Origin: Candidatus Bathyarchaeota archaeon
Lineage (GTDB): Archaea; Thermoproteota; Bathyarchaeia; Bathyarchaeales; Bathyarchaeaceae
Assembly (NCBI GenBank): GCA_004376295.1
Contig: SOJZ01000041.1
Location: forward strand, 46,041 to 110,040
Direction: 5' to 3'
Length of the DNA: 64,000 nucleotides
The translations under genes were made by a program, and so were the position numbers. Below, in pieces: positions 17,855 to 25,792 of the stretch. How positions within the stretch are numbered: the first letter of the stretch is position 1; each line of letters starts with the position of its first letter. The notes under the pieces are model-generated. The model did no database searches. It saw nothing but the letters and a program-made list of their open reading frames with translations, and had not been told where the DNA came from.

Positions 17855-18349
17855 TTATGGCCCATTCTTCATCTGATTAATGATGTTGCAGATTTTTTCT
17901 GGGTTATTTGAAGAAAAGACGAATTGTCTTCCTCTCCGCAGGACTATTTTCACCGCATTGCCGAATGATGTTGTGTAAGCCCACGAACTGTCAGTGCCGT
18001 ATCTAATGCCGATGCCGCCATATCTTCCAAAAGAGACTCTGGTTGGTTCACAGGACACTATATCTCCTATTAGAATATGTTTGCGATTGAAAAAGCCGTA
18101 ATAAATTGAAAGTTTGTTAGTGGTCACCTTTATCTGTATGCCTCGATAATTCCAGAATGCAAACAACACAAACGCTAGAGGGGACGCTAAGACAACAATC
18201 AAGAAGGGATGTTGAACAGCGACGCCAACGGCAATGGTTACCAATAGTATGCACAAGCTAAGTAAGGAAAAAAATCCCACTAGAGCTTTTATCAATGTGC
18301 CCGCTGGAACCCATTCCACATACAAAACGTCCTTCATATTAATCCACAT
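17855..18349 (-). CDS. membrane protein with bacterial-PH-like domain
   Basis: 164 residues. Two adjacent membrane segments (LVGFFSLLSLCILLVTIAVG and PFLIVVLASPLAFVLFAF) are followed by a beta-rich soluble part (GIQIKVTTNKLSIYYG ... VKIVLRRGRQFVFSSNNPE) typical of bPH/DUF304-type proteins. The start may be the second Met (MKDVLYVEW). No partner gene is adjacent. It is divergent from the ParB-like gene at 18527. Function unknown. Confidence 0.65.
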   Translation of the reverse strand: MWINMKDVLYVEWVPAGTLIKALVGFFSLLSLCILLVTIAVGVAVQHPFLIVVLASPLAFVLFAFWNYRGIQIKVTTNKLSIYYGFFNRKHILIGDIVSCEPTRVSFGRYGGIGIRYGTDSSWAYTTSFGNAVKIVLRRGRQFVFSSNNPEKICNIINQMKNGP

Positions 18350-18438
18350 CGATACAGGTAAGAAATGAATTAAATTTTATGATTAATTAATAGACAGATA
18401 CGTTTTTAGAAGAAACGGCTTATTTTTATTCTGGAGAT

Positions 18439-18450
18439 TGCATGCATGCA
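18439..18450. repeat. TGCATGCATGCA palindrome
   Basis: A 12-bp copy in the divergent gap ahead of the ParB-like gene at 18527. A degenerate copy (TGTATGCATGG) follows at about 18470. Confidence 0.85.
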
Positions 18451-18493
18451 AAAGGATGGTTAGACTGAATGTATGCATGGTTCCGATAGCAAG

Positions 18494-18519
18494 TCTTATA
18501 AAAATCACTATTAAGTGAT
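18494..18519 (+). promoter_or_regulatory. TATA box plus palindromic operator of the ParB-like operon
   Basis: CTTATAAAAA (18494-18503) is immediately followed by ATCACT-ATTA-AGTGAT (18504-18519), a perfect 6-bp inverted repeat between TATA and the start codons at 18527/18533. A repressor bound here would block initiation. Autoregulation by one of the ParB/HTH proteins is a natural hypothesis. Confidence 0.6.
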
Positions 18520-18526
18520 ACATGTG

Positions 18527-19354
18527 ATGCATATGACTCGACAAAGAAAACACAAGTTTGCAGAGATACCAGTAGACCAGATTGATGTGGGCCCGACACA
18601 AGCAAGGTCTCGTAAGGTTGAGGAAAACACTGATGAACTAGCCCAAAGCATCCAAGCCCTAGGTCTAATCAATCCCATAACGGTGTATAAAAGAGAGGAT
18701 GGCAGGTTTGAGCTAGTCACGGGTCAACGTCGTCTGATAGCAGTTGAAAAACTGAATTGGCCCACCATCAGTGCAAAGGTGTTGCTCTACACACCCAGCG
18801 AAATAGAAGCAAAGGCAATTTCTCTAACCGAGAACATTATGCGAACTGATCTAACTCTAGCAGACCTAAAGGATTCCATTGTTATGCTGTACCACCGATG
18901 TGGTGCAAATGCCAAGACTATTCAGAAAACCTTGGGGATACCTTACGGCATAGTACTTGACACAATAAAGTACGAGGCTCTTCCTTCGGAATTAAAAACT
19001 ATGGTTGACAAGGGAGTCGTGGGCGTAGAAATCGCCAAAAAGGCCACCAACTTCTCTACGATAAACGGCGAAGTTGATGTCAAGAAAGCTATGCTTTTGG
19101 CTCCCGAGCTGAATAGGTTGCTTCCTGCTCAGATCAAAAAGGTGAAGAAAATAGTAAAAGAAAGCCCAACCGCATCAGCTGAGGAAATGCTTGAGGAGGC
19201 GAAGGCCACTCCAGCGACAAAGAGAATATATATTGAAATGCTTCTCAGCGAGTACGACGCTCTTAGAAACGCTGCTGAAACAAAAGGGGTTGCTGAAAAT
19301 GAATTTGCATATGACGCCATCATGGGAAGGCTGAAAAAAGAAGGTTTCATGTAG
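18527..19354 (+). CDS. ParB/Spo0J-like CTPase-fold DNA-binding protein
   Basis: About 275 residues. ParB domain: EIPVDQIDVGPTQAR, CTP box GQRR (residues 66-69 from this start), second box LTENIMRTDLTLADL. An HTH follows (ANAKTIQKTLGIPYGIVLDT). The C-terminal part carries a helical region ending in a ribbon-helix-helix-like segment (RIYIEMLLSEYDALRNAAE). Several start codons are clustered (18515 GTG, 18527 and 18533 ATG); the TATA position favours the ATGs. First gene of a three-gene operon with the HTH protein and the nuclease. No ParA is nearby. Confidence 0.85.
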   Translation: MHMTRQRKHKFAEIPVDQIDVGPTQARSRKVEENTDELAQSIQALGLINPITVYKREDGRFELVTGQRRLIAVEKLNWPTISAKVLLYTPSEIEAKAISLTENIMRTDLTLADLKDSIVMLYHRCGANAKTIQKTLGIPYGIVLDTIKYEALPSELKTMVDKGVVGVEIAKKATNFSTINGEVDVKKAMLLAPELNRLLPAQIKKVKKIVKESPTASAEEMLEEAKATPATKRIYIEMLLSEYDALRNAAETKGVAENEFAYDAIMGRLKKEGFM

Positions 19355-19368
19355 CTTGGTGCACTGTT

Positions 19369-20085
19369 TTGGAGGTTCTGCTTGGTGAGGAAACTCTAAA
19401 GCGCCTTCTCATGAGTTTGAATACCCCCAAAAAATGGAGAACCATGGATCCTGTTGAGATTGCAGAAAATCTTAGGGTTTTGTGTGACCACTTCCCACGA
19501 AATGAAGTGGCAAGAAGACTAGGCATTAGCGAGAAAGGGACGCTCTGGGTCTATCTACGTTTGCTTGACTTGCCCAAAAAGGTCCAAGAGCTTGTAAAAG
19601 GGAAGAAAATCGGGAAGGATGCAGCCTACCGGATTTCGATACTAAAGGACAAGAGAGAACAGGAGACTCTGGCTGACGCGGTCATTAAACACAGATTGAC
19701 CACGAATGAGTTAAAAGGCATAGTACAAGCTCTGAAGAAAAGAAACCCAGATATGCCAATTGAACAGGCTATCTCTCTAGCCCTTAAAGCCAGACCACGC
19801 ATAAGCGAAGAGCACATAGTGGTCACAAAAATCGAAGATGACACTTTGGAAGCCTTGAAAAACAAGTCAGACAAAACGAGAGTCCCAGTTCAAGAACTTG
19901 TGAAAAGATCTTTGACTGAGATTCTCCCATTGAGTAGTTTGACTTCACTTAAGTTAGTTGGCCAGATGGTTTTCTTGTCACTCAATGAGGAAGACTTCAA
20001 GATTCTTGGAAAGAAGGCTCGTGAAAAAAAGATCAAGCTCGAGAATATGATTGATACACTGGCAAGAAAGGAGGCGTTTGCTTGA
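19369..20085 (+). CDS. ParB-HTH (KorB-like) protein lacking the CTPase domain
   Basis: 238 residues from a TTG (19369); an ATG at codon 15 is an alternative. The N-terminal half is a ParB central DNA-binding domain (FPRNEVARRLGISEKGTLWVYLRLLDLPKKVQ, quoted in parts: VARRLGISEKG then LRLLDLPKKVQ), followed by the usual KKIGKDAAYRISIL segment. There is no GxRR box. The C-terminal half repeats a helix-rich segment also seen in the upstream protein's tail. It could pair with the upstream ParB as a split or accessory DNA-binding subunit. It overlaps the nuclease gene by 4 nt (TTGA), so translation is coupled. Confidence 0.75.
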   Translation: MEVLLGEETLKRLLMSLNTPKKWRTMDPVEIAENLRVLCDHFPRNEVARRLGISEKGTLWVYLRLLDLPKKVQELVKGKKIGKDAAYRISILKDKREQETLADAVIKHRLTTNELKGIVQALKKRNPDMPIEQAISLALKARPRISEEHIVVTKIEDDTLEALKNKSDKTRVPVQELVKRSLTEILPLSSLTSLKLVGQMVFLSLNEEDFKILGKKAREKKIKLENMIDTLARKEAFA

Positions 20086-21107
20086 GCCTAGAGAAACTGA
20101 TTAGTAAAGTGACCATAAAAGGAAACAGGGAGGGGGCTATACTCATCGGCAAATACGTCGCATGTGATGGAGCAGATGTTGAACGACCTATTTCAATTAT
20201 ATCTCATGCTCATGGTGATCATGTGAAGCAGTTCGAAAGTGCGTTATCATTTTGTTCGGCTGTCTTGCTGACTAAGGAAACTAAAGATTTGCTTGTAGCA
20301 AGTAGGGGAGACTACCTCCTTAAAAGGCGTAATCTGATCGAACTCGCTTTTGAGGAAGTCTATGAACACAATGGCAATAGCATAACACTTTACCCAGCAA
20401 CTCACATGCTAGGTTCCTGCCAAGTTCTGCTCGTGAATGGTGATGGAGACAGGATTGTTTACACAGGCGATTTCAACTACCCGAATACACCAGTGCTTAA
20501 GACAGATGTTCTAGTGATGGAGGCAACATATGGAACGCCAGACGCGACTCGAACTACAGATCAAGATGCCTTAGCAAGACAGTTTGTTTCAATAGTGAGA
20601 AAAGAAATCCAAAAGCAGAAACGAGTCTTTGTTCTTGCCCATCCAGGCAAAATACAGTATCTGATGAACAGGCTCAGAAGTGCCAACGTGAACGTTCCTT
20701 TTCTTGCTCATAAGAAGGATGTTCAGTGGGCAGAGGTATACAGAAAGCATGGTTTGGATGTAGGAACGGTTTGTGAAACGCGAACCCCAAAAGCTTTGCA
20801 CATTCAGAAGAGCAAGGATCCTTATGTCTCTTTTCATAGGTTTGGCAGCGTTATACCAGAAGCAGACAAACACGTGAGGATACGTGTCAGCCGCTTCAGA
20901 GCCGTAGAAGAAATCTATCAACCGAGCGAAAACTACTATGTGATAGCCTTATCAGATCATGCAGATTTCAGGGGGTTACTTGAATATGTTGAAAAAAGCA
21001 AGGCGAAACTCGTTATAACAGACGCTTCAAGATGTGATAGGGCAAGTGAACTAGCAGAGCAAATCAAAAGCAAGCTTGAAGTAGAGGCTATTGCTCTCCC
21101 GCCTTGA
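20082..21107 (+). CDS. metallo-beta-lactamase fold nuclease, SNM1/beta-CASP-like
   Basis: 341 residues from the TTG at 20082. Metal motifs: SHAHGDHVKQF, PATHMLGSCQVLL, YTGDFNYPNTPVL, EATYGTP, a FVLAHPGKIQYLM segment and C-terminal LSDHADFRGLLEYV. The architecture matches exonuclease-type MBL proteins (SNM1/Pso2, ligase-associated exonuclease). It is third in an operon with two ParB-type DNA-binding proteins, suggesting that they recruit or control it on DNA; this is inference. The stop precedes the convergent ParB-methyltransferase gene by about 58 nt. Confidence 0.85.
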   Translation: MSLEKLISKVTIKGNREGAILIGKYVACDGADVERPISIISHAHGDHVKQFESALSFCSAVLLTKETKDLLVASRGDYLLKRRNLIELAFEEVYEHNGNSITLYPATHMLGSCQVLLVNGDGDRIVYTGDFNYPNTPVLKTDVLVMEATYGTPDATRTTDQDALARQFVSIVRKEIQKQKRVFVLAHPGKIQYLMNRLRSANVNVPFLAHKKDVQWAEVYRKHGLDVGTVCETRTPKALHIQKSKDPYVSFHRFGSVIPEADKHVRIRVSRFRAVEEIYQPSENYYVIALSDHADFRGLLEYVEKSKAKLVITDASRCDRASELAEQIKSKLEVEAIALPP

Positions 21108-21164
21108 ATGCGCACATCAAATCTCAGCTCCCAACTCACACACCTCTGGTTCTCGTTCGAGAAC

Positions 21165-22952
21165 TCATCGCTGATGTGTTGTATGGTGCTTTTGGAAAAA
21201 CATAACCAGATCGTGCTCGATTTTCAGGTTTTGAGTATAGGCCACTTCCGCGTAGATTATTCTACCCTTCTTCTCTAGACTCTTTGCTCCCTGTGTAAAT
21301 TTCACAGCGTATCCTTTGTCTGAAAAGCCTACATCCTCGGCCATATTAGCTGCTTTTCTACAGAGTGGCACGTATTCTCCCTTCTTTACGCGGTCACCGA
21401 GCAAAAGGCAAAGGTATTTTCCATCTCTCAGTACCCGATAACATTCCAGCAGAACCTCCCTAAGCATGTTTAAGTATCCCTCTAGCGTTTCTGCTCTTGA
21501 AAGATCTCGCAACTTCTCATCTGCTCTCGTATAGTATACCATATCCCAATAAGGTGGGTGAAGGAAAACCATATCGGCACTTTTGTCTGTTAACGGCATT
21601 TTCCGACTATCATTTTGAGTAATGTCATTCCTCCAAGCTGGAGGTTTAATATCGTACGCCACGCATTTACGGCCTAGTACGTCGCAAACATCTATTGCAG
21701 TCCCTGAGCCAGCCATTGGATCCACTACAAGGTCCCCCTCCTTAGTTAGGCGAAGTAGGCATTGCTCAACGATTTGTGGAGGGCAGTTGCCATAAAAGTC
21801 ACGGGCACCCGCATATTTGGCTCTTTTGCCTATGTCCCAAAGAGTTGAAAGAAAAATGCCTTCGTCTTCGAGTTCGCGCAGACGATTAAGCTTATCCGCC
21901 ATTAATTCTCTCCTTTCTGGTGCTGAGTCAACCCTTTTGACAAGGCCTTCCATCGCTCTTGGGATCTCCCTCATCATTCTCTCTCGTTGAAGAGGATGCT
22001 CTATTTCACCTAATCTCTGGATAATTTCAGCAGCCTTTTCCTCAATGACTTTTCTTGGAATCTCTGGATTTTCCCTAGTGAGAGATTTATCTTCCATGAT
22101 CAGGATTGACTCTGTCTCTCTCGATATTTTGGGTTTCTCGGAAGGCTGCGGAACTTTTCTCATCGCCTTTTGCTTTGCTCTTTGTCTTGCCTTACGTCTT
22201 GCCTGTTGTGCTCTCTCTTTTCTATCCTCAATGATTTTTTCAATCTCAGCTCTAGCATTCAAAGACAGTTGTTCGAGAGGAACTTGGGCTATCTGGATTT
22301 CTTTTGCCTTATCGGCGAGTTCCCGCAAATCAGCAACAGGATTTTCATCATATAGTTGAATGAACCTACGCTCGACTCCATCTCTTCCACCACGAATGTC
22401 AAACTCCACAATAGCTCTTCCCAGCTTATCTTGAGTTTCATGATCATATTTCAGAAGGAGCTGCGCTGCACGCTCAGTCAATTGTTTGTGTGCTACAAAT
22501 TCTTGGACAAATGGACTGAGCCTTCTACTCTTTGCGCACCAAGACTGAACTGTTCCGTAAGACACCCCTATAGCTTCTGAGATAGCTCTGATATTCGCAT
22601 ATCTCTCAGGATAGCTTTCGAGCAGTGAGTATATTGCGTCACCTTTCTCTGCATCAGTCAAATCCTCTCTATGTATGTTCTCTACGAGTCGTATTTCGTC
22701 TGCCTGTTGATCTGTAAGATTTCTAACAATGGCTGGGACTTCTCTAAGCCCTGCTATAATTGCTGCCTTGACACGTCGTTCACCCACGATAATTTCGAAC
22801 CTGTCTGCTACTGGTTTGACAATTATCGGTTCGAGAATGCCATATTCCTCGATGCTAGCAGCTAGTTCCTTCAAATTCTTGATTTCTTGTCGTGGATTTC
22901 TACCAGAGTATTCCAGCGAATCCGTGGGTATAATACAGAAACTTTCGCTCAT
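21165..22952 (-). CDS. ParB-domain / DNA methyltransferase fusion
   Basis: 595 residues with two domains. The N-terminal part is ParB-like: PTDSLEYSGRNPRQ, CTP box GERR (57-60), VENIHREDLTDAEKG (90-104), HTH (AISEAIGVSYGTVQSW). A basic coiled linker (about 230-370) follows. The C-terminal part is an amino-methyltransferase: motif I DPMAGSGTA (411-419) and motif IV HPPYWD (465-470). The S/N/D-PPY residue is His here, an uncommon variant. ParB-methylase fusions are known in phages and plasmids. It has no cognate restriction enzyme beside it. It probably methylates adenine or cytosine at ParB-scanned DNA. Confidence 0.88.
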   Translation of the reverse strand: MSESFCIIPTDSLEYSGRNPRQEIKNLKELAASIEEYGILEPIIVKPVADRFEIIVGERRVKAAIIAGLREVPAIVRNLTDQQADEIRLVENIHREDLTDAEKGDAIYSLLESYPERYANIRAISEAIGVSYGTVQSWCAKSRRLSPFVQEFVAHKQLTERAAQLLLKYDHETQDKLGRAIVEFDIRGGRDGVERRFIQLYDENPVADLRELADKAKEIQIAQVPLEQLSLNARAEIEKIIEDRKERAQQARRKARQRAKQKAMRKVPQPSEKPKISRETESILIMEDKSLTRENPEIPRKVIEEKAAEIIQRLGEIEHPLQRERMMREIPRAMEGLVKRVDSAPERRELMADKLNRLRELEDEGIFLSTLWDIGKRAKYAGARDFYGNCPPQIVEQCLLRLTKEGDLVVDPMAGSGTAIDVCDVLGRKCVAYDIKPPAWRNDITQNDSRKMPLTDKSADMVFLHPPYWDMVYYTRADEKLRDLSRAETLEGYLNMLREVLLECYRVLRDGKYLCLLLGDRVKKGEYVPLCRKAANMAEDVGFSDKGYAVKFTQGAKSLEKKGRIIYAEVAYTQNLKIEHDLVMFFQKHHTTHQR

Positions 22953-23126
22953 GCCCTTCCCTCATACTCTTTTTGATGTAGCGCTTGCGAATTAAACTAT
23001 TTTGCTTGCGATCTTTAAAGGGTATCTACTAGCAACTAGCGCGCATGAAACAGATTTAGATGTAACCAAAGGAGAACATTTGTACGCGTGTAGATCCATT
23101 GAAATGGGGGTTTGCGGAAGATACCA

Positions 23127-23163
23127 CCAGCGCTGCGTGCGATCGAATCCCACCCCCGCACCA
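23127..23163 (+). other. degenerate tRNA(Leu)-like 3' end
   Basis: The sequence ends GATCGAATCCCAC-CCCCGC-ACCA. This resembles the T-loop, T-stem and CCA end of archaeal tRNA-Leu, whose acceptor 3' strand is CCCCCGC, but T54 is A, one T-stem pair is mismatched and one C is missing. The preceding CCAGCGCTGCGTG resembles a class II variable arm. No 5' half (GCGGGGG) exists upstream. It is a likely remnant of an integration site or of a broken tRNA gene. Confidence 0.4.
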
Positions 23164-23516
23164 AAACGTGAAAACTAGCGCGTTTTTCGGTGCAATACTG
23201 ACTGCGATAGGTGTACTACTCTGGCATACATGCAAAGCCTTGCCTGCCACAAGTTGCAAAGGGAAAAGTCGGACGGGTCACACAGAACTCGCAATAAGCA
23301 ATTTACGTTCACGCACCCAGAATAGGTAGACTTTTGTCTGAGTGAGAAAGCTGAGGATTTTGGTCATTCGTGCTAGTTTCTCTACGTCTGCATGCTCCAC
23401 ACAGTCACAAAATTCGTTGTGTTTCATGTAGGCGCGACCTGTGGACGCTATGCGTTTCCGATAAACGCCTCCAGCCTTTGAGACATACTTGAAAACCATT
23501 CTAACTTTTTGGATAA

Positions 23517-23741
23517 GGTCGGGGTTCTCTCGCTGAGAAAATCACAGCCAAAAACGCTGTCAAACTAGTCGAAGCAGACTCAGAAGTGCATGGAGATTTC
23601 TGCGTGACTTTGCCTTTCGACTCAAGTGAGGAACAGATTCAGTACGCACTTGACAAAATGGTCGCTGCCGTTGTTTCGTATATGTCCCACCTGCAGACTT
23701 TAAACCTATGCGGAGGCGGAAGACCAAAGAGGATGACATAA
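23517..23741 (+). pseudogene. coding remnant of unknown family
   Basis: This frame reads KITAKNAVKLVEADSEVHG, then GDFCVTLPFDSSEEQIQYAL and ends CGGGRPKRMT. The composition is protein-like, but there is no ATG near its beginning and a stop lies just upstream. I could not assign it to a family. It is best read as the 3' end of a truncated gene. Confidence 0.35.
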
Positions 23742-23779
23742 ACGTCGGAAAGTGACAATGACACCTACGAGGTTGCAGA

Positions 23780-23791
23780 GCATGCATGCAT
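23780..23791. repeat. GCATGCATGCAT motif
   Basis: A 12-bp copy, 39 nt after the end of the coding remnant. Confidence 0.85.
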
Positions 23792-23825
23792 CCAAGTATT
23801 GGTTTGACCAGAGAAATGAGGGTGT

Positions 23826-23835
23826 CATGCATGCA
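23826..23835. repeat. CATGCATGCA motif
   Basis: It lies 18 nt beyond the stop codon of the minus-strand RNase J-like gene. Confidence 0.8.
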
Positions 23836-23853
23836 GAAAGCGTGTGTGTTATT

Positions 23854-25209
23854 CTAGCGAATCACATACTCCTTTCCGTACATAATTGTTTGAATGTTAT
23901 TTCTTATCTTCTTGAACAATTGTTGATTTTCTGTGTGTATTGGAAATATTTTCTTCGGTTTGATGTGGTTGATTAGGTCTGTTAGTTGTTGTTTGTTCAT
24001 GTGGCCGGAAGCGTGATGTTGATGAAACTGCATCTGGAAGTGGTTTAGCCAGTTATGCATAACCTTGTCTTCAATGTCTTCTTCACTGAACGGTTCACTC
24101 ATACTGTGAATAAAATGGCTCCCCGAATCCGGATTAATATCAATTAACTCCGCAAACTGATAGAAATTCAAGTCCATAACCAAGTTGCCTTGATTCTTGT
24201 GCACAAACTCATGCGTCACCATCTTATCCATAAACTCTCGCTCCCAAACATAATAATCCTTTTCACAGAATTCTCCAGACCGTTTCCGCTTATAATAAAC
24301 CAGAACATCCTCATCCTTCAACGGGTCAGGAAGATCAAGATGTTCATCGTCCACCAGTCTACTCAGTAGATGAGCCGTTTTCGGAGAAACCACAATCCTT
24401 CTACCATTGTTTCTAGCCACGTTATAGAAGGTTCTAAACCTGTCCATATCCCGACTGTAACGCGTAACAAACACAATCTTACCCGTTGAAGAAACAACCC
24501 CATCACTCAACCGTCCAACCTCATCTTCAGAATAGTTCTTCCGCCTCTCCTTCTCAACCATCCGCGTGCCCTCACAAATCATAGCCACAGGCTCACACTC
24601 ACGGGCTTTTTCAATAAACTCCTCAGTCATATCCCGTCTGGGACCGTGAGCCCTAACATCCCCAGTATACACAACCGTACCTTCAGACGTGTGAATCAAA
24701 AACCCGTAAGCAGCAGGAATCGAATGATCAACATGAACAGGCTCCACCACCACGCTGCCCACCTTCACCTTGCCACCAGTACGAAACAACCGATACGGAT
24801 GCTCTCTATAATTACAGAAACCACTCGTCTTCTCCATCGCCTCCAAAAACAACTTAGTACCTACGCCAAGGTGCACAGGAATCTTAGGGTCCAAAAACCG
24901 AATATGATCTACGTGGTCGAAGTGAGCATGAGACAAAAACACACCATCAAATCTAGGCTTCATGTAAGAGACATCCGTAAACCTCAACTGCCCCTCAGCA
25001 TACAAGCCTTTCAATTTAGGCAACAAACCAAACTCAAAAAAATCACCTAAACCATTGACGCTCCTAGGAGATAGCCAACTCGTAAAAAAGTCTTCACCAA
25101 AACCGAAAGACTGCCCCAAATCTAGGAAAACCCGGACACCACTATCCTCCAACAAAACCTTATTACCACCAATCTCATTCACGCCGCCATAGAACGTTAA
25201 ACTCACCAT
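23854..25209 (-). CDS. metallo-beta-lactamase RNase J-like hydrolase
   Basis: 451 residues from the fifth-codon ATG (MVSLTFYGGVNEIGGN), which matches the RNase J/MBL N-terminus better than the first ATG. Motifs: GGVNEIGGNKVLLED, LSHAHFDHVDHI, PVHVDHSIPAAYGFLI, YTGDVRAHG, ICEGTRM, a serine-rich VVSPKTAHLL region, and SGHMNKQQLTDLI near the C-terminus with FPIHTEN. The fold is that of ribonuclease J-type enzymes, with a beta-CASP-like insert (FVTRYSRDMDR). Probable RNA processing or decay. It is monocistronic, with a TGCATGC motif at the 3' end. Confidence 0.85.
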   Translation of the reverse strand: MVSLTFYGGVNEIGGNKVLLEDSGVRVFLDLGQSFGFGEDFFTSWLSPRSVNGLGDFFEFGLLPKLKGLYAEGQLRFTDVSYMKPRFDGVFLSHAHFDHVDHIRFLDPKIPVHLGVGTKLFLEAMEKTSGFCNYREHPYRLFRTGGKVKVGSVVVEPVHVDHSIPAAYGFLIHTSEGTVVYTGDVRAHGPRRDMTEEFIEKARECEPVAMICEGTRMVEKERRKNYSEDEVGRLSDGVVSSTGKIVFVTRYSRDMDRFRTFYNVARNNGRRIVVSPKTAHLLSRLVDDEHLDLPDPLKDEDVLVYYKRKRSGEFCEKDYYVWEREFMDKMVTHEFVHKNQGNLVMDLNFYQFAELIDINPDSGSHFIHSMSEPFSEEDIEDKVMHNWLNHFQMQFHQHHASGHMNKQQLTDLINHIKPKKIFPIHTENQQLFKKIRNNIQTIMYGKEYVIR

Positions 25210-25519
25210 ACCAAACACCACGCCATCAAATCGTCACACAACCACATCTATCAGACAATCGACACAATAGCTTAACGGTTCTAACGCATGCATATTCGCA
25301 TGAGAGGCACAGTTGTCGTTGTCCGCTGTTTCTGTGGCGCACGCCCCACGACGACCGCCAGCCTACGATAATCCTAGACAAACACATGCATACATCAGAA
25401 TCTAGAACCGTTATTCACAAAAAGTATATACTTGAAACCAAAAGAAATTTGAATTACGTATATATAGTAACATATGGCTATACCTATCTCCAGCATATAC
25501 TCTCGAAGGTGAAAATAAA
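25210..25519. other. 310-nt divergent gap
   Basis: It contains a GCATGCAT motif (25287-25294), a degenerate copy near 25386, and two TATA-like stretches, AGTATATACT near 25422 and GTATATATAG near 25459, either of which could drive the DUF5678 gene. A 23-codon open frame at 25300 has no support. Confidence 0.5.
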
Positions 25520-25750
25520 ATGGAGAAAAGTGAACTATTCCAGATTTCGAGAAAGAATGGTGAGTGGTTAAAAAAGAACTATGAAAGTTTGAAGAGAAAA
25601 TATGATAACCGTTGGATTATGATAAAAAATGGGAAGGTTATCAAAAGCGCAAGCACTTTCGATGAAATAATGAACACTATTAGAAAGCACGATCCAAACA
25701 AAATCTTAGTTGAGTATATACAATCAAAGCCAGTTGCAATGTTCTTCTAA
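25520..25750 (+). CDS. DUF5678-type small protein
   Basis: 76 residues, AAGGTGA ahead of the ATG. The body (NGEWLKKNYESLKRKYDNRW, then IKNGKVIKSASTFDEIM and NKILVEYIQSKP) matches the DUF5678 pattern common in archaea. Function unknown. It lies 42 nt ahead of a retropepsin-like protease gene; small DUF5678-like proteins next to such proteases would make a two-gene module. Confidence 0.75.
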   Translation: MEKSELFQISRKNGEWLKKNYESLKRKYDNRWIMIKNGKVIKSASTFDEIMNTIRKHDPNKILVEYIQSKPVAMFF

Positions 25751-25792
25751 AAGCTTCAACGTTGGTGCTAGACATTTAAATTCAAAGGACTA

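Larger units (their letters stand above)
22953..23853. other. 900-nt gap without an intact gene
   Basis: The gap holds AT-rich promoter sequence of the ParB-methyltransferase gene, a tRNA-Leu-like 3' end (23127-23163), a coding remnant (23517-23741) and two TGCATGCA motifs. Short open frames on both strands lack start signals and family motifs. The stretch looks like decayed or boundary DNA. Confidence 0.6.

Noticed and set aside
14757..22952. A complete plasmid-type partition locus
   Set aside because: No ParA-type ATPase and no recognisable parS array are present.
23278..23499. 73-codon minus-strand frame (MVFKYVSKAGGVYRK...)
   Set aside because: It has some protein-like character but no start signal or family match, and it sits in visibly decayed DNA.
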